DNA from: Candidatus Woesearchaeota archaeon
GTDB taxonomy: Archaea; Nanobdellota; Nanobdellia; Woesearchaeales; ARS49
DNA length: 13,271 nt
Assembly (NCBI GenBank): GCA_019323575.1
Contig: JAHWHB010000021.1
Span: 1-13,271 of the forward strand
Direction: 5' to 3'
Below the pieces are notes generated by a model, which saw only the letters and a program-made list of their open reading frames with translations, made no database searches and was not told where the DNA came from. The position numbers and the translations under genes are program-made. Each line of letters begins with the position of its first letter. Position 1 is the first letter of the stretch. This document shows positions 1 to 8,769 of this stretch, piece after piece.

Positions 1-3000
1 CTTCCAGCAGTCCAAGCACAAGCAATGCAAGGGCCAGACGACGTAACACCACCAGAAATAACAGACGTGCTGTTAACACACGGGCCAAACACACTAATAA
101 CCTGGACAACAAACGAGCCAGCAAACAGCAAAATACAATACGGAAACACAACAACACTGGAAATAAACGCCACAAAAGTTGACTTAGAAACAGCACACGC
201 GCTAACAATAAACACAACACCAGGAACAACATACTATTACACAATAACAAGCTGCGACGCCAAGAACAACTGCCAAACAACAACACTAGAAAGCTTCACA
301 GCAGGACCATTCTTCGTAAAAGCAGACATACCAAGATACATAAGAGCAACAAACATCAACATACCAGGAACAACAAGACCAGGAGCAGAAGTAACAGTAA
401 TAGTAAATGGAGTAGAAGTAAGAAAAGCAGTCATACAAGACGGAACATTCCTATTCCAAAATATAAACGTAAAACAAACAAACAACATAACACTAAAAGC
501 AACACGAGAAACAGAAAGCGCACAAGCAGAATACACAACAGAACTAGACAACCAGCCGCCAATAGTAAACATCACACTGCCGGCAGTAACAACATCGCCA
601 AGCACAACCGCACTAATCAAAACATCAGAACCCATCAAACTAACAATAAAATACGCAAACCAGACAACAAACACAACAGTAACAGCAACATCAAACATAA
701 CAATAGACAAACTCCAAGAAGGAGAAAACATAATCACATTCACAGCAGAAGACAAAGCAGGATTCATAGCATACCTGGAAGAAAGAACAATATACGACAC
801 AGGACCACCAAAATTTGAGACAACAAACCTACGAGAACTCTCGCCAAGCTACAGAAGAGAGATACACGCAAAAGGAAAACTATCAGAACCAGGAAGCGTA
901 ACAGCATTCGTAAACGGAAAACCAACAGCAACAGAACCAACAAACCCAGACGGAACATTCTCAATACCAATAACACTAGAAAGAACAATCAACTACACAA
1001 CGGAACCAAGAACAAGCCTAGACACAGGAATAGCCTGGAAAAACAAAATAAGGCTGGAAGCAGTAGACGCAGCAGGACTCAAAACAAGCACAGAAGAAAC
1101 AGACGTAGAATACACACTATGCGGTTCAGGAACATGGATAGACGTAAGACTAACAGACCCAATGCCGGATAGATTAAACCCAAGAATGCTCATAGAAGGA
1201 CTCCAACAAATAGGAATAGCCTTCAACTACACATACAGAGGAGGCTACAAAGGAATCATAGAACCAAGAAGAGTCCAAATCAAAACACTCAAACTAGCAC
1301 CAGAATTCGCACACGAGTACGACAACGACCTGGTAACAGTCTCATCATTCGCAAAACCACAAAAAGCGCCAACAGCATCAGGCGCAGGATACATACAAGT
1401 AAACATCAAACCAATAGACCCGTGGACAATAGAAGGAGAGACGCCACCAGAAAACGCAACAATGTATGAAAAAGAGAAAAAACTTTCAGAACACAGAAAA
1501 GACCACTGCCTCGTACCAGCATTCGGCTGCATGAAACTATTCCTCGAACTAGAAATACCATTCCAGGAAGAAATACCAACAGGAGTATACCTCCCAGAAA
1601 TGCAAAAAACAGCAGCAGAATCAAAACTCGAAAACAAAGTACAAAAAACATGCATAAACGTAGAAATAATGATAGACCAAAGAATACCACCAACAGCAAT
1701 ACCATCAGGATTCCTAAAATCAACCAGCAAAGTACTGGGAAAAATAGCAGACAACATAGACGTAGTGCTAAAACCAATAGAAACAGTAGGACAATACTTG
1801 TTTTACACGTGCGTAGCAGGCACGTTCCTAAGCTACGTACCATTATTCCTTGAAAAATACAACTGCCAATACAAAAAAATGGTATCATCAGGCGGAGAAA
1901 AAGGCACGTTCGACGAAAAAATAGCAGAAATAGGAATGTGCGAAAAAGAATACGGCACAGAATCAGAAGCAGCAGGAAACTGCAAAACCTGCCAAAGCTG
2001 GAAAGAAAAAAGAAAATGGTACGAAAGAGCATACAGACAGATATGCGACAGAGTAATGTGCCCGGCAGCACCATCACTGCAGTACTACTTGAAAACAAAA
2101 GGACAACAAAAAACAGTGCCAGTACAGACAAAAAACGCAGGAACCCTAAAAATGGGAAGCGACTGCGCAGCCTGGGTAGAAGAAACAGGCAAAAAAATGT
2201 CAGCAGAAGCAGGAAAAGCAGTCCCGCCAAGACAATTCTTCACAAGCGCAGAAATACAAAAAATATACCAAAACTGGCTTGAACACAGGTCAGACACAGC
2301 AGGAGAAAGCACAGCAAGCGGAGTAAACTGCGGAGGACTACACCCAGCACAACCAGAATGCTGCGGAACAGAGTACATGAAAGAATGGAGCTCAGCATGC
2401 GGAATAAGCGTGCTCGGCACAACACTCGACACATTCAACGAAATCAAAGAAAGCACCTGCCTAAGCGCGCAAGGAACAGGCAAAAACGAAATAGCAGGAT
2501 TACAAGGAGAAACAATACAATGCAACAAACTGCTAAACTACCTCAGCGGGTTCTGCACCAAAAGCGGAGGACCGCCAATGACAACAATAAAAGTAACAAC
2601 ACTATCAGAAACAAAAGCAGACCAGCTAGGAATGCCAAAATACGGAGAGACCAACTACCTCTACATCGTCGTACAAGAACAAATGGCAGGAGCAGGCAGC
2701 TCAATAATACAAATAGGACAATCAAAAGGACACACAGTAAAACTAGGACTAGTAGTAAGATCACTGGAATTCGAAAGAAGCGAAAAAACAGGAGCAATGG
2801 CAACAGCAGAACACTCAAGACTCACAGAAAAACTCGAAATAGTAGACTATCCAGGCGCAATAGGATTCCAAACAAGACACTTCACACAAAAACAAATAGA
2901 CGATTACAGAACAAAAGGGCAAGTGCCGGCAGGATTTGAAAAAGAAATATGCGAAGCAGCAGGAAAATCAACAGGCTGCGTCGACGGCAAAAACATATAC

Positions 3001-6000
3001 TCACAAGTCATAGCATCAATAGGCTCACCAGAAAAAGAATACATCATAAAACCAAACGAAGGACTCCTAAACAGCCTAAGATGCATCTGCTTCCCAACAA
3101 TCATAGCATACCTGAAACTCTGGAAAAACATAATCACCTCAGTCAAAAGATGCATAGACACAATACTAGTAACAGGAGACGGAGAAGCAGGAATATGCCA
3201 AGCAGTAATATCACAATACGGCTGCGACCTGCTCTATGAAGTACTCGCGTGCTTCACACAAGTATTCAGCACAGGAGGAGCAAGAGTCAGCACGCCAGAA
3301 ACAGGAGACATAATGGGCGCACTAGTAGCAGCAGGCTCAGAAATGTCACGCTCAGTAGACTCAAGATACGGAGAAAGCGCAACATACAGAGCAGTATTCG
3401 TAGAAAAGAAACTAGTACACTCAATCTGCATGTGGGCATTCACAGGAACATGGAACTTCGACCTAGCAACAATATTCGACGAGTCAGTAGAATCAGTCCC
3501 AATAGAAGGACAAGCACTCATCACACCATGCAACAGACGCTTCGTAGCATTCAACCCAGCAACAAGACCAGGAGGACTAGTAACCTGGGTATACCACTTC
3601 GGAATATTCCTGGCAGCAGGAGCAGACTCAGAAGTAGAACTACACCTAAAATGCAGCGGAGGATACAAGTGCAAAGAAGCCAACGGATTTGAAAGAGGCA
3701 AATGCGACTGCGACACAGAAAGAGAAATAATAATCGTACCAGAAGGATTCCAGACAAAAGTAAGCAAAAACGACGTGCTAAGCCAAGAACTATTCTACAC
3801 AATGACAGGAGCGCCAGGAGAAGGCCAAATAAGATACGACAAAGCATACCTCGTCTACAAATGGAAAGACGGAACCAAAATGGTAGAAACAAAATCAGAC
3901 GAGTGCACAATAACACAAACAGGAGGCGCAGGAGCACTACCAGCATTCTGCAAATACGACCCCTTAACATTCAGCTTCAGATGCCAGTTCGGAGAGGCAC
4001 CAGGAGGACTGCGCTTCATAAGAGCAGACGCGCAATACCCAAGAGCAAAACCACAAGCATACGCACTAGGAGAATACATAAACATCACACTAGACATACA
4101 ACAAAACCACCCCGGAGGAGAAGCCAACAACAAATACCTCGAATGGACAATATACAACTCAGCAGGACAAGACATAGCAAACAACAAAGATAGAGGGCTG
4201 ACACCACTAACAACAAACGGAGACTACCAAAAAACAACAGGAACACTAGTACAAAAAGAATGGTTCGGAGCACAACCAACAACCACAACAGGAATCAAAA
4301 CAGACATCAAAGTATGGTGGGAAAAACAACCAAACATAATCTCACCAGCAAACACAGTCATAGACAAAGTAGAACTCAAAAGAGGAGTAGTAGACGTAAC
4401 AGAAAACAAACAATTCGTGCTCGAACTATACGAAAGAGGAATAGACAACATATACCAATTATACTATGCAAAAGGTGCAGAGCTCGACGGAACAGCGGGC
4501 TTGAAAAAAGAAAACGCAATATCGACCTGCGGCGGAACTCTCAAAGGAAGCACAATAAGCTGCGGAATAGCAGACCAAATACTCACAATCACACTCAAAC
4601 CAGGATTCACAATAGGCACAGAAAAATACAACGTACACATAGACTACAACCCAACAATCGCACTGTCGAACCCGTGTACCAAAGAAAACAAACTAAGACC
4701 ACAAACCTTCAAAATCAAATTCACAGCATACGACGCAGACCAGTACGGACAACCAACAGACCAAATAACAATGGACCCAATGACAGGACAAGACGCAAAA
4801 ACAGAAGTGCAGTTCAACGCGATGTGCGCAGAAGCAAACGACGCAGAACTAAAAGCAATGGAAGAAGGACTCCCGCCGCCAACACCAAAACAAGAGATAC
4901 CAGGAAAACTAAAAATAGAAATAGACCAAATGCTGCAAACAGAAAACGGCTTCATCACAGTTCTTACAAAACCAACAAGCTGGGATCCAACATTGCCGCA
5001 CGTTTACACACAACTACAAAACGACCTGAACGGAATAATAACCAAGGAAACTGAGTACATTATGAGCCTGCAAAACTATGACAGACAGATAACACCAACA
5101 CAACTCCCAACACTAGACCAACCAATAACACAATTACTAACCGACTTACAAAACGTAATACTAAAAGCAAGAAACGCCAGCACAGAAATAGAAAACCTGC
5201 CAATAAGAAGCAGAGAAAAAACACTAGAAAAACTCAAACCACTAAGCGACGCATTACAAGAAGCAATAACAACAAAAAGACAATTGCTGGATGGCATACG
5301 AACCCTGATAGGAGAGCCAACAATATGCCTTCCAGAAGGAAGACCCTACAAAGCGTTAGAAGGGTACAAAGAATGCAAAGCAAGCTGCGCAGCGCCATAC
5401 GAGCCAACAACAGGCACGTGTACAGGATTTGAAGTATGCTGTTACATACCCGCAGACGAGTACTGCGACGGAATAATGGACGGGTACGAAATAGAATGCA
5501 AACAACCAGGCGAGTGCACATTCACAACAACAGAAAAATCATGCCAAACAGGAAAAGTATGCTGCAAAACACCCGCGGTAATAAAAGATCCGTACGAACA
5601 AAAAATTGCAGGATTGATTGACTTCATCACAAAAATAAAAAGCCTACACGAACCCAAACTTACAGAATTAGAAGCGAAAGAAAAAGCAGAAGAACCAGAA
5701 CTAGTAGGTCCGGGAAAAAGATTAGCACTGCAACAAGAACTAATAGCACTATCAACCGAATACAGAATACAATCAGACGAGATAAAGAAAAAATTAGCAT
5801 CAACACCAAGTGACGCTGCCTTCGGAGGAAACAAAGAAAAAGCAGAAGAAGCATTCAAATACGCCCAAAACCTCGCAGACACATTAAGATATGAATCAAA
5901 CCAAGCATTAATGAAAAAAGACCAAGTCCAAACAGCAAACGTTCAACAACTAAGAGAAATAATAACACAAACAAAATATGGACTGCCAAACATAATATAC

Positions 6001-7104
6001 GCAGAAAACCTAATCATAACAACCCTAAACGAAGCATTAGGAATAAGACCAAAACCAGTACTAAAAGGCAAAACAACAGACAGAGAATATTACTCAAACA
6101 GTGTAATACTATACAAAGGCGACTATCTTTCATTCGAATCAAACCTGTACCCAGAACTAACTTCATGGAAAATATGCGCCTACAATTACACAACCGATAC
6201 ATTGGCTTATTGCTTTAAGGAATCTGATTATTACAGCGTTCAATACGAAAAAGACACTGGAAAACTATACGGATCCTTCAGACAAGGCCTGGAAATAATA
6301 GATGCTGCGAGATACAAATTCTATGTAGAATGGGTAGAAACCAGAGTTGGAATAACATATCCAGGAAAAAGCGAACCATTAGACGTCCTATTATTAGTCC
6401 ATGGTGAGCCAATGGCGGTTACTCCACCAACTCCTGCTGAAACGCCACCAACAAAACAACCAAAAACAATACAAGCGCCAATATTGTTAGAAAGTATTGG
6501 ATTATTAAGCTGGGGCTGCCCGACAGGATACATATCAAAAGGAACCATCTCAGAAAATGATGATAATTGGGCGTATCCCCGCGGATCTTCTACAGCACTA
6601 GATGCTGATGAAAGCCTTGTATTATGCGTATCAGAAGAATTAACCAAAAAATACGGAAAAGATGTAGTAGTTTTATACCCTAAAAACTCAAAAGACGAAG
6701 GCTGCGCAGACAAAGAATGGGGAATGCCAGCAACATGGACGGACAAGGGCTGGATAACAAGTAATTTTGATGGGTGGGCGCGTGTAGACGACAAACCAAT
6801 AACAGATAACGAATACCTGCACTTATGTGTTAAAGACGATGCAATAGACGAACTAGGAGATTTTGTATACTTAGGAATCAAACAGGAAAACAAAAACGAT
6901 GTCAGAGAATGCGCGCTAGGCTATACTTTCCAAGGAACCTTCCAATTCAAAGCAGGCAGTTGCCCATTCTGGAATTTTGCATACGCAGCAGACGAAAATA
7001 GACAAATGTCAGAGCTGGCATGCTACTATCATAAAGCATTTGCAGGACTGACAGATTTTTCCAACAACTGGGTGGGGCTCTGCGTAAAACCAGTAACAAT
7101 ATGA
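1..7104 (+). CDS. Giant secreted Ig-like/Cys-rich surface protein (5' partial)
   Basis: The reading frame is open from base 1, so the true start lies upstream. The Met codon at 25 is unlikely to be the start, because the codons before it read LPAVQAQA, the end of a signal peptide with an Ala-x-Ala cleavage site. About 2367 residues are visible. In order: a fibronectin-III-like domain (46-300), three Ig-like beta domains (about 301-550, 556-800, 805-1110) dense in N-x-T glycosylation sequons, a long Cys-rich region of unknown fold (about 1110-4980) with hydrophobic Cys-containing helices near 1760-1865 and 3079-3270, helical/coiled-coil segments (about 5000-5320 and 5584-6050) flanking two CC-motif knots (5326-5442 and 5464-5565), and three C-terminal Cys/Trp repeats (6511-7104). 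There is no C-terminal membrane anchor, so it is secreted or held by partners. It overlaps the next gene by ATGA (7101-7104). Domain types are inferred from sequence pattern; the overall family is not recognised. An adhesin or envelope-structure role is inference. Confidence 0.88.
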   Translation, partial: LPAVQAQAMQGPDDVTPPEITDVLLTHGPNTLITWTTNEPANSKIQYGNTTTLEINATKVDLETAHALTINTTPGTTYYYTITSCDAKNNCQTTTLESFTAGPFFVKADIPRYIRATNINIPGTTRPGAEVTVIVNGVEVRKAVIQDGTFLFQNINVKQTNNITLKATRETESAQAEYTTELDNQPPIVNITLPAVTTSPSTTALIKTSEPIKLTIKYANQTTNTTVTATSNITIDKLQEGENIITFTAEDKAGFIAYLEERTIYDTGPPKFETTNLRELSPSYRREIHAKGKLSEPGSVTAFVNGKPTATEPTNPDGTFSIPITLERTINYTTEPRTSLDTGIAWKNKIRLEAVDAAGLKTSTEETDVEYTLCGSGTWIDVRLTDPMPDRLNPRMLIEGLQQIGIAFNYTYRGGYKGIIEPRRVQIKTLKLAPEFAHEYDNDLVTVSSFAKPQKAPTASGAGYIQVNIKPIDPWTIEGETPPENATMYEKEKKLSEHRKDHCLVPAFGCMKLFLELEIPFQEEIPTGVYLPEMQKTAAESKLENKVQKTCINVEIMIDQRIPPTAIPSGFLKSTSKVLGKIADNIDVVLKPIETVGQYLFYTCVAGTFLSYVPLFLEKYNCQYKKMVSSGGEKGTFDEKIAEIGMCEKEYGTESEAAGNCKTCQSWKEKRKWYERAYRQICDRVMCPAAPSLQYYLKTKGQQKTVPVQTKNAGTLKMGSDCAAWVEETGKKMSAEAGKAVPPRQFFTSAEIQKIYQNWLEHRSDTAGESTASGVNCGGLHPAQPECCGTEYMKEWSSACGISVLGTTLDTFNEIKESTCLSAQGTGKNEIAGLQGETIQCNKLLNYLSGFCTKSGGPPMTTIKVTTLSETKADQLGMPKYGETNYLYIVVQEQMAGAGSSIIQIGQSKGHTVKLGLVVRSLEFERSEKTGAMATAEHSRLTEKLEIVDYPGAIGFQTRHFTQKQIDDYRTKGQVPAGFEKEICEAAGKSTGCVDGKNIYSQVIASIGSPEKEYIIKPNEGLLNSLRCICFPTIIAYLKLWKNIITSVKRCIDTILVTGDGEAGICQAVISQYGCDLLYEVLACFTQVFSTGGARVSTPETGDIMGALVAAGSEMSRSVDSRYGESATYRAVFVEKKLVHSICMWAFTGTWNFDLATIFDESVESVPIEGQALITPCNRRFVAFNPATRPGGLVTWVYHFGIFLAAGADSEVELHLKCSGGYKCKEANGFERGKCDCDTEREIIIVPEGFQTKVSKNDVLSQELFYTMTGAPGEGQIRYDKAYLVYKWKDGTKMVETKSDECTITQTGGAGALPAFCKYDPLTFSFRCQFGEAPGGLRFIRADAQYPRAKPQAYALGEYINITLDIQQNHPGGEANNKYLEWTIYNSAGQDIANNKDRGLTPLTTNGDYQKTTGTLVQKEWFGAQPTTTTGIKTDIKVWWEKQPNIISPANTVIDKVELKRGVVDVTENKQFVLELYERGIDNIYQLYYAKGAELDGTAGLKKENAISTCGGTLKGSTISCGIADQILTITLKPGFTIGTEKYNVHIDYNPTIALSNPCTKENKLRPQTFKIKFTAYDADQYGQPTDQITMDPMTGQDAKTEVQFNAMCAEANDAELKAMEEGLPPPTPKQEIPGKLKIEIDQMLQTENGFITVLTKPTSWDPTLPHVYTQLQNDLNGIITKETEYIMSLQNYDRQITPTQLPTLDQPITQLLTDLQNVILKARNASTEIENLPIRSREKTLEKLKPLSDALQEAITTKRQLLDGIRTLIGEPTICLPEGRPYKALEGYKECKASCAAPYEPTTGTCTGFEVCCYIPADEYCDGIMDGYEIECKQPGECTFTTTEKSCQTGKVCCKTPAVIKDPYEQKIAGLIDFITKIKSLHEPKLTELEAKEKAEEPELVGPGKRLALQQELIALSTEYRIQSDEIKKKLASTPSDAAFGGNKEKAEEAFKYAQNLADTLRYESNQALMKKDQVQTANVQQLREIITQTKYGLPNIIYAENLIITTLNEALGIRPKPVLKGKTTDREYYSNSVILYKGDYLSFESNLYPELTSWKICAYNYTTDTLAYCFKESDYYSVQYEKDTGKLYGSFRQGLEIIDAARYKFYVEWVETRVGITYPGKSEPLDVLLLVHGEPMAVTPPTPAETPPTKQPKTIQAPILLESIGLLSWGCPTGYISKGTISENDDNWAYPRGSSTALDADESLVLCVSEELTKKYGKDVVVLYPKNSKDEGCADKEWGMPATWTDKGWITSNFDGWARVDDKPITDNEYLHLCVKDDAIDELGDFVYLGIKQENKNDVRECALGYTFQGTFQFKAGSCPFWNFAYAADENRQMSELACYYHKAFAGLTDFSNNWVGLCVKPVTI
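5326..5565 (+). repeat. Two CC-motif cysteine knots inside the giant protein
   Basis: Two successive small Cys-rich modules are visible within the large gene. The first (5326-5442) has spacing C-15-C-3-C-10-C-5-CC. The second (5464-5565) has C-10-C-5-C-8-C-5-CC. Both end in x-V-CC after a T/Q-x-G-x-x stretch, so they are diverged copies of one module, probably disulfide-stabilised outside the cell. They sit between two long helical regions, as a knob within a stalk. Confidence 0.7.
6511..7104 (+). repeat. Triplicated C-terminal Cys/Trp repeat of the giant protein
   Basis: Three diverged copies of a roughly 60-residue unit close the protein. Each opens with a Cys (codons at 6517, 6703, 6910), carries Trp and aromatic residues in the middle, and ends in an LCV motif (Cys codons at 6625, 6826, 7081). 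The linkers after the first two LCV motifs are also alike: an acidic pair, then G-K/D-x-V-x-x-L/Y, then K-x-x-x-x-x-x-x-C, 25-27 residues to the next Cys. The DNA here has clearly more T than the rest of the gene. This could be a binding or oligomerisation tip; that role is inference. Confidence 0.7.
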
Positions 7105-7871
7105 TGAAAAACCTAAAAAAAGCCTGGCAGGCATTCAAAAACAACAAGAAATACCTAGTATTAGTCATAGTGCTCGAAATAATATTCCTGATAGCACTAA
7201 CACAAATACACTTAGTATTCTTCAAGCCAACAGCAGAAGCAGCAATGATAATAGGAGAACAAATGACAGCAACAATAGAAAAACTATCAGAAACAGAATT
7301 CACAGAACTAAACACACTATTACTGGAAAATGAGGAGTTCAGAACAGCATACCACTCTTTGCTAAAATACCTGGCATACTTCATACTAAGCATGCTCGGA
7401 GCATGGATAATATTCAAAACACCAATATGGTACTTAGCACACAAAACAATCTACAACAAAATGCCATTCGCAACACACGCAATAAAATTCATACTCCTAA
7501 GCCTATTCTGGTTTGCAATACTAATGGTATTGCTAATAGCATCAACAGCACAAATGCCAACAACAATAATCGCAACAGTATCAATGCTAATCTTCCTGGT
7601 AATCTTCTACTTCACACAAATAAGCTTCTCACTAATACCAGCACAACAAACATTTAAAAAGACCTTTATCCTAGGAGTAAAACATGCAAGACAAATCCTT
7701 CCAGCATACATCTTCAACATCATACTCGCAACAATCACAATCGCACTACCATTCATCTGGATCAAAACAATACCAATGCTCTCACTCGCAATCATAATCA
7801 TAATAACAATACCATCACTTGCATTCGCAAGACTAAACATAATCGTTGCAACATGGCAAAAACGTACATAA
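7101..7871 (+). CDS. Six-helix integral membrane protein of unknown function
   Basis: A 256-residue multi-pass membrane protein. Predicted helices by hydrophobicity: about 19-41, 88-108, 127-149, 153-175, 200-220 and 225-243. A 45-residue acidic loop lies between helices 1 and 2 (about 43-87, rich in Glu). The Lys-rich N-terminus (KKAW, KNNKK) suggests a cytoplasmic N-end by the positive-inside rule. No catalytic motif or transporter signature is seen. The start codon overlaps the stop of the giant gene (ATGA) and the last 19 bases overlap the next gene, so the three are almost certainly co-transcribed and co-translated. No Shine-Dalgarno-like site precedes it. Within the operon it could be the membrane platform or export partner of the giant secreted protein; that is inference from context only. 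Confidence 0.85.
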   Translation: MMKNLKKAWQAFKNNKKYLVLVIVLEIIFLIALTQIHLVFFKPTAEAAMIIGEQMTATIEKLSETEFTELNTLLLENEEFRTAYHSLLKYLAYFILSMLGAWIIFKTPIWYLAHKTIYNKMPFATHAIKFILLSLFWFAILMVLLIASTAQMPTTIIATVSMLIFLVIFYFTQISFSLIPAQQTFKKTFILGVKHARQILPAYIFNIILATITIALPFIWIKTIPMLSLAIIIIITIPSLAFARLNIIVATWQKRT

Positions 7872-8446
7872 TAACCGGACTCCTAGTAATCATCATCGGA
7901 CTACTCATAGTAATCGCACTAAGACCGCCAACAACACAAACAATACCAACACAACAACCAACAATAGAAAGAGGAGAACCAACACCACTAGCACCAACAA
8001 TAGAACGAGGAGAACCAACACCAAAAGCAGAAGAAACAACACCCCTGCCAGCAGGAACACCAATAGAACAAATCTACCCGGCAGAAACCAGCTTCTGGGT
8101 AAACGAAGTACAAATCCCACAATCAATGTCATACCAAGAATTCATACCACTAAAAGAAAGCAAACTAAAAACATTCGCAGGAAGCATAGGACCATACACA
8201 ACACAACCAGAAGAAATAAGAATAGTACTATGCGCAGAATTCTACAAAATACAGGCAGCACCAGCCTGCGAATCAGTACCAACAATATTCAGAAACGGAT
8301 ACGTAAGCTTCGCAAAAGGCTACCAATACGACGAATACATAGGAGCAATGGCAGCAAAAGACTACCTCGCATACTACAACGTATATGCAGGAAACACACT
8401 AATAGCCACAAGCCCAAAAGCAATAATAAGAACAGTAAAAGACTAA
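7853..8446 (+). CDS. Membrane-anchored extracellular protein with Pro/Glu/Thr stalk
   Basis: A 197-residue protein. Residues 5-23 form one hydrophobic helix, an uncleaved signal anchor as no lipobox Cys or A-x-A site is visible. Residues 25-70 form a disordered stalk rich in Pro, Thr and Glu that contains a duplicated PTIERGEPTP unit (36-45 and 48-57). Residues about 75-197 look like a folded outer domain with two cysteines (C127, C139) that could form a disulfide. No known family is recognised. The start overlaps the previous gene by 19 bases, and the stop codon shares bases with the stop of the convergent gene. The topology fits a surface partner that could tether the anchorless giant protein. 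Start choice: the first Met in frame, immediately followed by the membrane helix. Confidence 0.85.
   Translation: MAKTYIITGLLVIIIGLLIVIALRPPTTQTIPTQQPTIERGEPTPLAPTIERGEPTPKAEETTPLPAGTPIEQIYPAETSFWVNEVQIPQSMSYQEFIPLKESKLKTFAGSIGPYTTQPEEIRIVLCAEFYKIQAAPACESVPTIFRNGYVSFAKGYQYDEYIGAMAAKDYLAYYNVYAGNTLIATSPKAIIRTVKD
7958..8029 (+). repeat. 36-bp tandem duplication in the stalk of the anchored protein
   Basis: Two adjacent 36-base units (7958-7993 and 7994-8029) differ at three bases. They encode PTIERGEPTPLA and PTIERGEPTPKA. The near identity at DNA level, including third positions, points to a recent in-frame duplication that lengthened the extracellular stalk. Confidence 0.9.
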
Positions 8447-8769
8447 TGCACAAGAGATTGTTCCAGAGCAACAGCAATCCTCACAGGAATCTCTTTATTC
8501 TGACATTTAAGAACAAGATGGAGCATAACAGCATCCCCTCTCATTGAAGCTTGCATTTCAACATCCTTGACCTTCGTCAAATCATCAATACCAAAGTCCT
8601 TCAAGAAAACACTTGCATCAAAAAGCTCGAGCCCCCTAACACGGTCTTTGGTTGACAAGTCCAAAACAACATTTCCCACAACAATGTTGCCCTTAAACTT
8701 TTCATCAACAGCAAACCCTAGATTAACCTGAAATATATCATTTTCCAAATCATACGAAAAACGTTTCAT
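8443..8769 (-). CDS. DUF2283-family protein, candidate antitoxin
   Basis: A 108-residue protein carrying the DUF2283 pattern: YD-x-E-x-D at residues 6-11, a hydrophobic strand, then VLDLSTKDRVRGLELFDAS at 35-53, matching the family's i-l-D-l-d-x-x-G-x-v-x-G-i-E-i-l-d-A-S core. The C-terminal 50 residues lie outside that core. Families like this are commonly found next to DUF4258-type genes in archaea and bacteria and are suspected antitoxins; its function here is inferred from that pairing. The start overlaps the upstream gene by ATGA, and a GAGGT Shine-Dalgarno-like site (plus-strand 8777-8781) lies 7 bases before the ATG, so translation is probably coupled. Codons use T in third position freely, and the + strand here has about as many A as T, unlike the flanking genes. 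Confidence 0.85.
   Translation of the reverse strand: MKRFSYDLENDIFQVNLGFAVDEKFKGNIVVGNVVLDLSTKDRVRGLELFDASVFLKDFGIDDLTKVKDVEMQASMRGDAVMLHLVLKCQNKEIPVRIAVALEQSLVH

Noticed and set aside
237..4958. Many long minus-strand open frames rich in Leu, Val, Ser and Cys under the giant gene
   Set aside because: They are mirror images of an A/C-rich coding strand with very few stop-forming triplets; they have no domain logic and lie inside a clearly coding frame.
1650..5054. Plus-strand frames rich in Arg, Asn, Lys and Thr overlapping the giant gene
   Set aside because: Low-complexity shift-frame readings of the A-rich codons; the main frame carries domains and Cys motifs.
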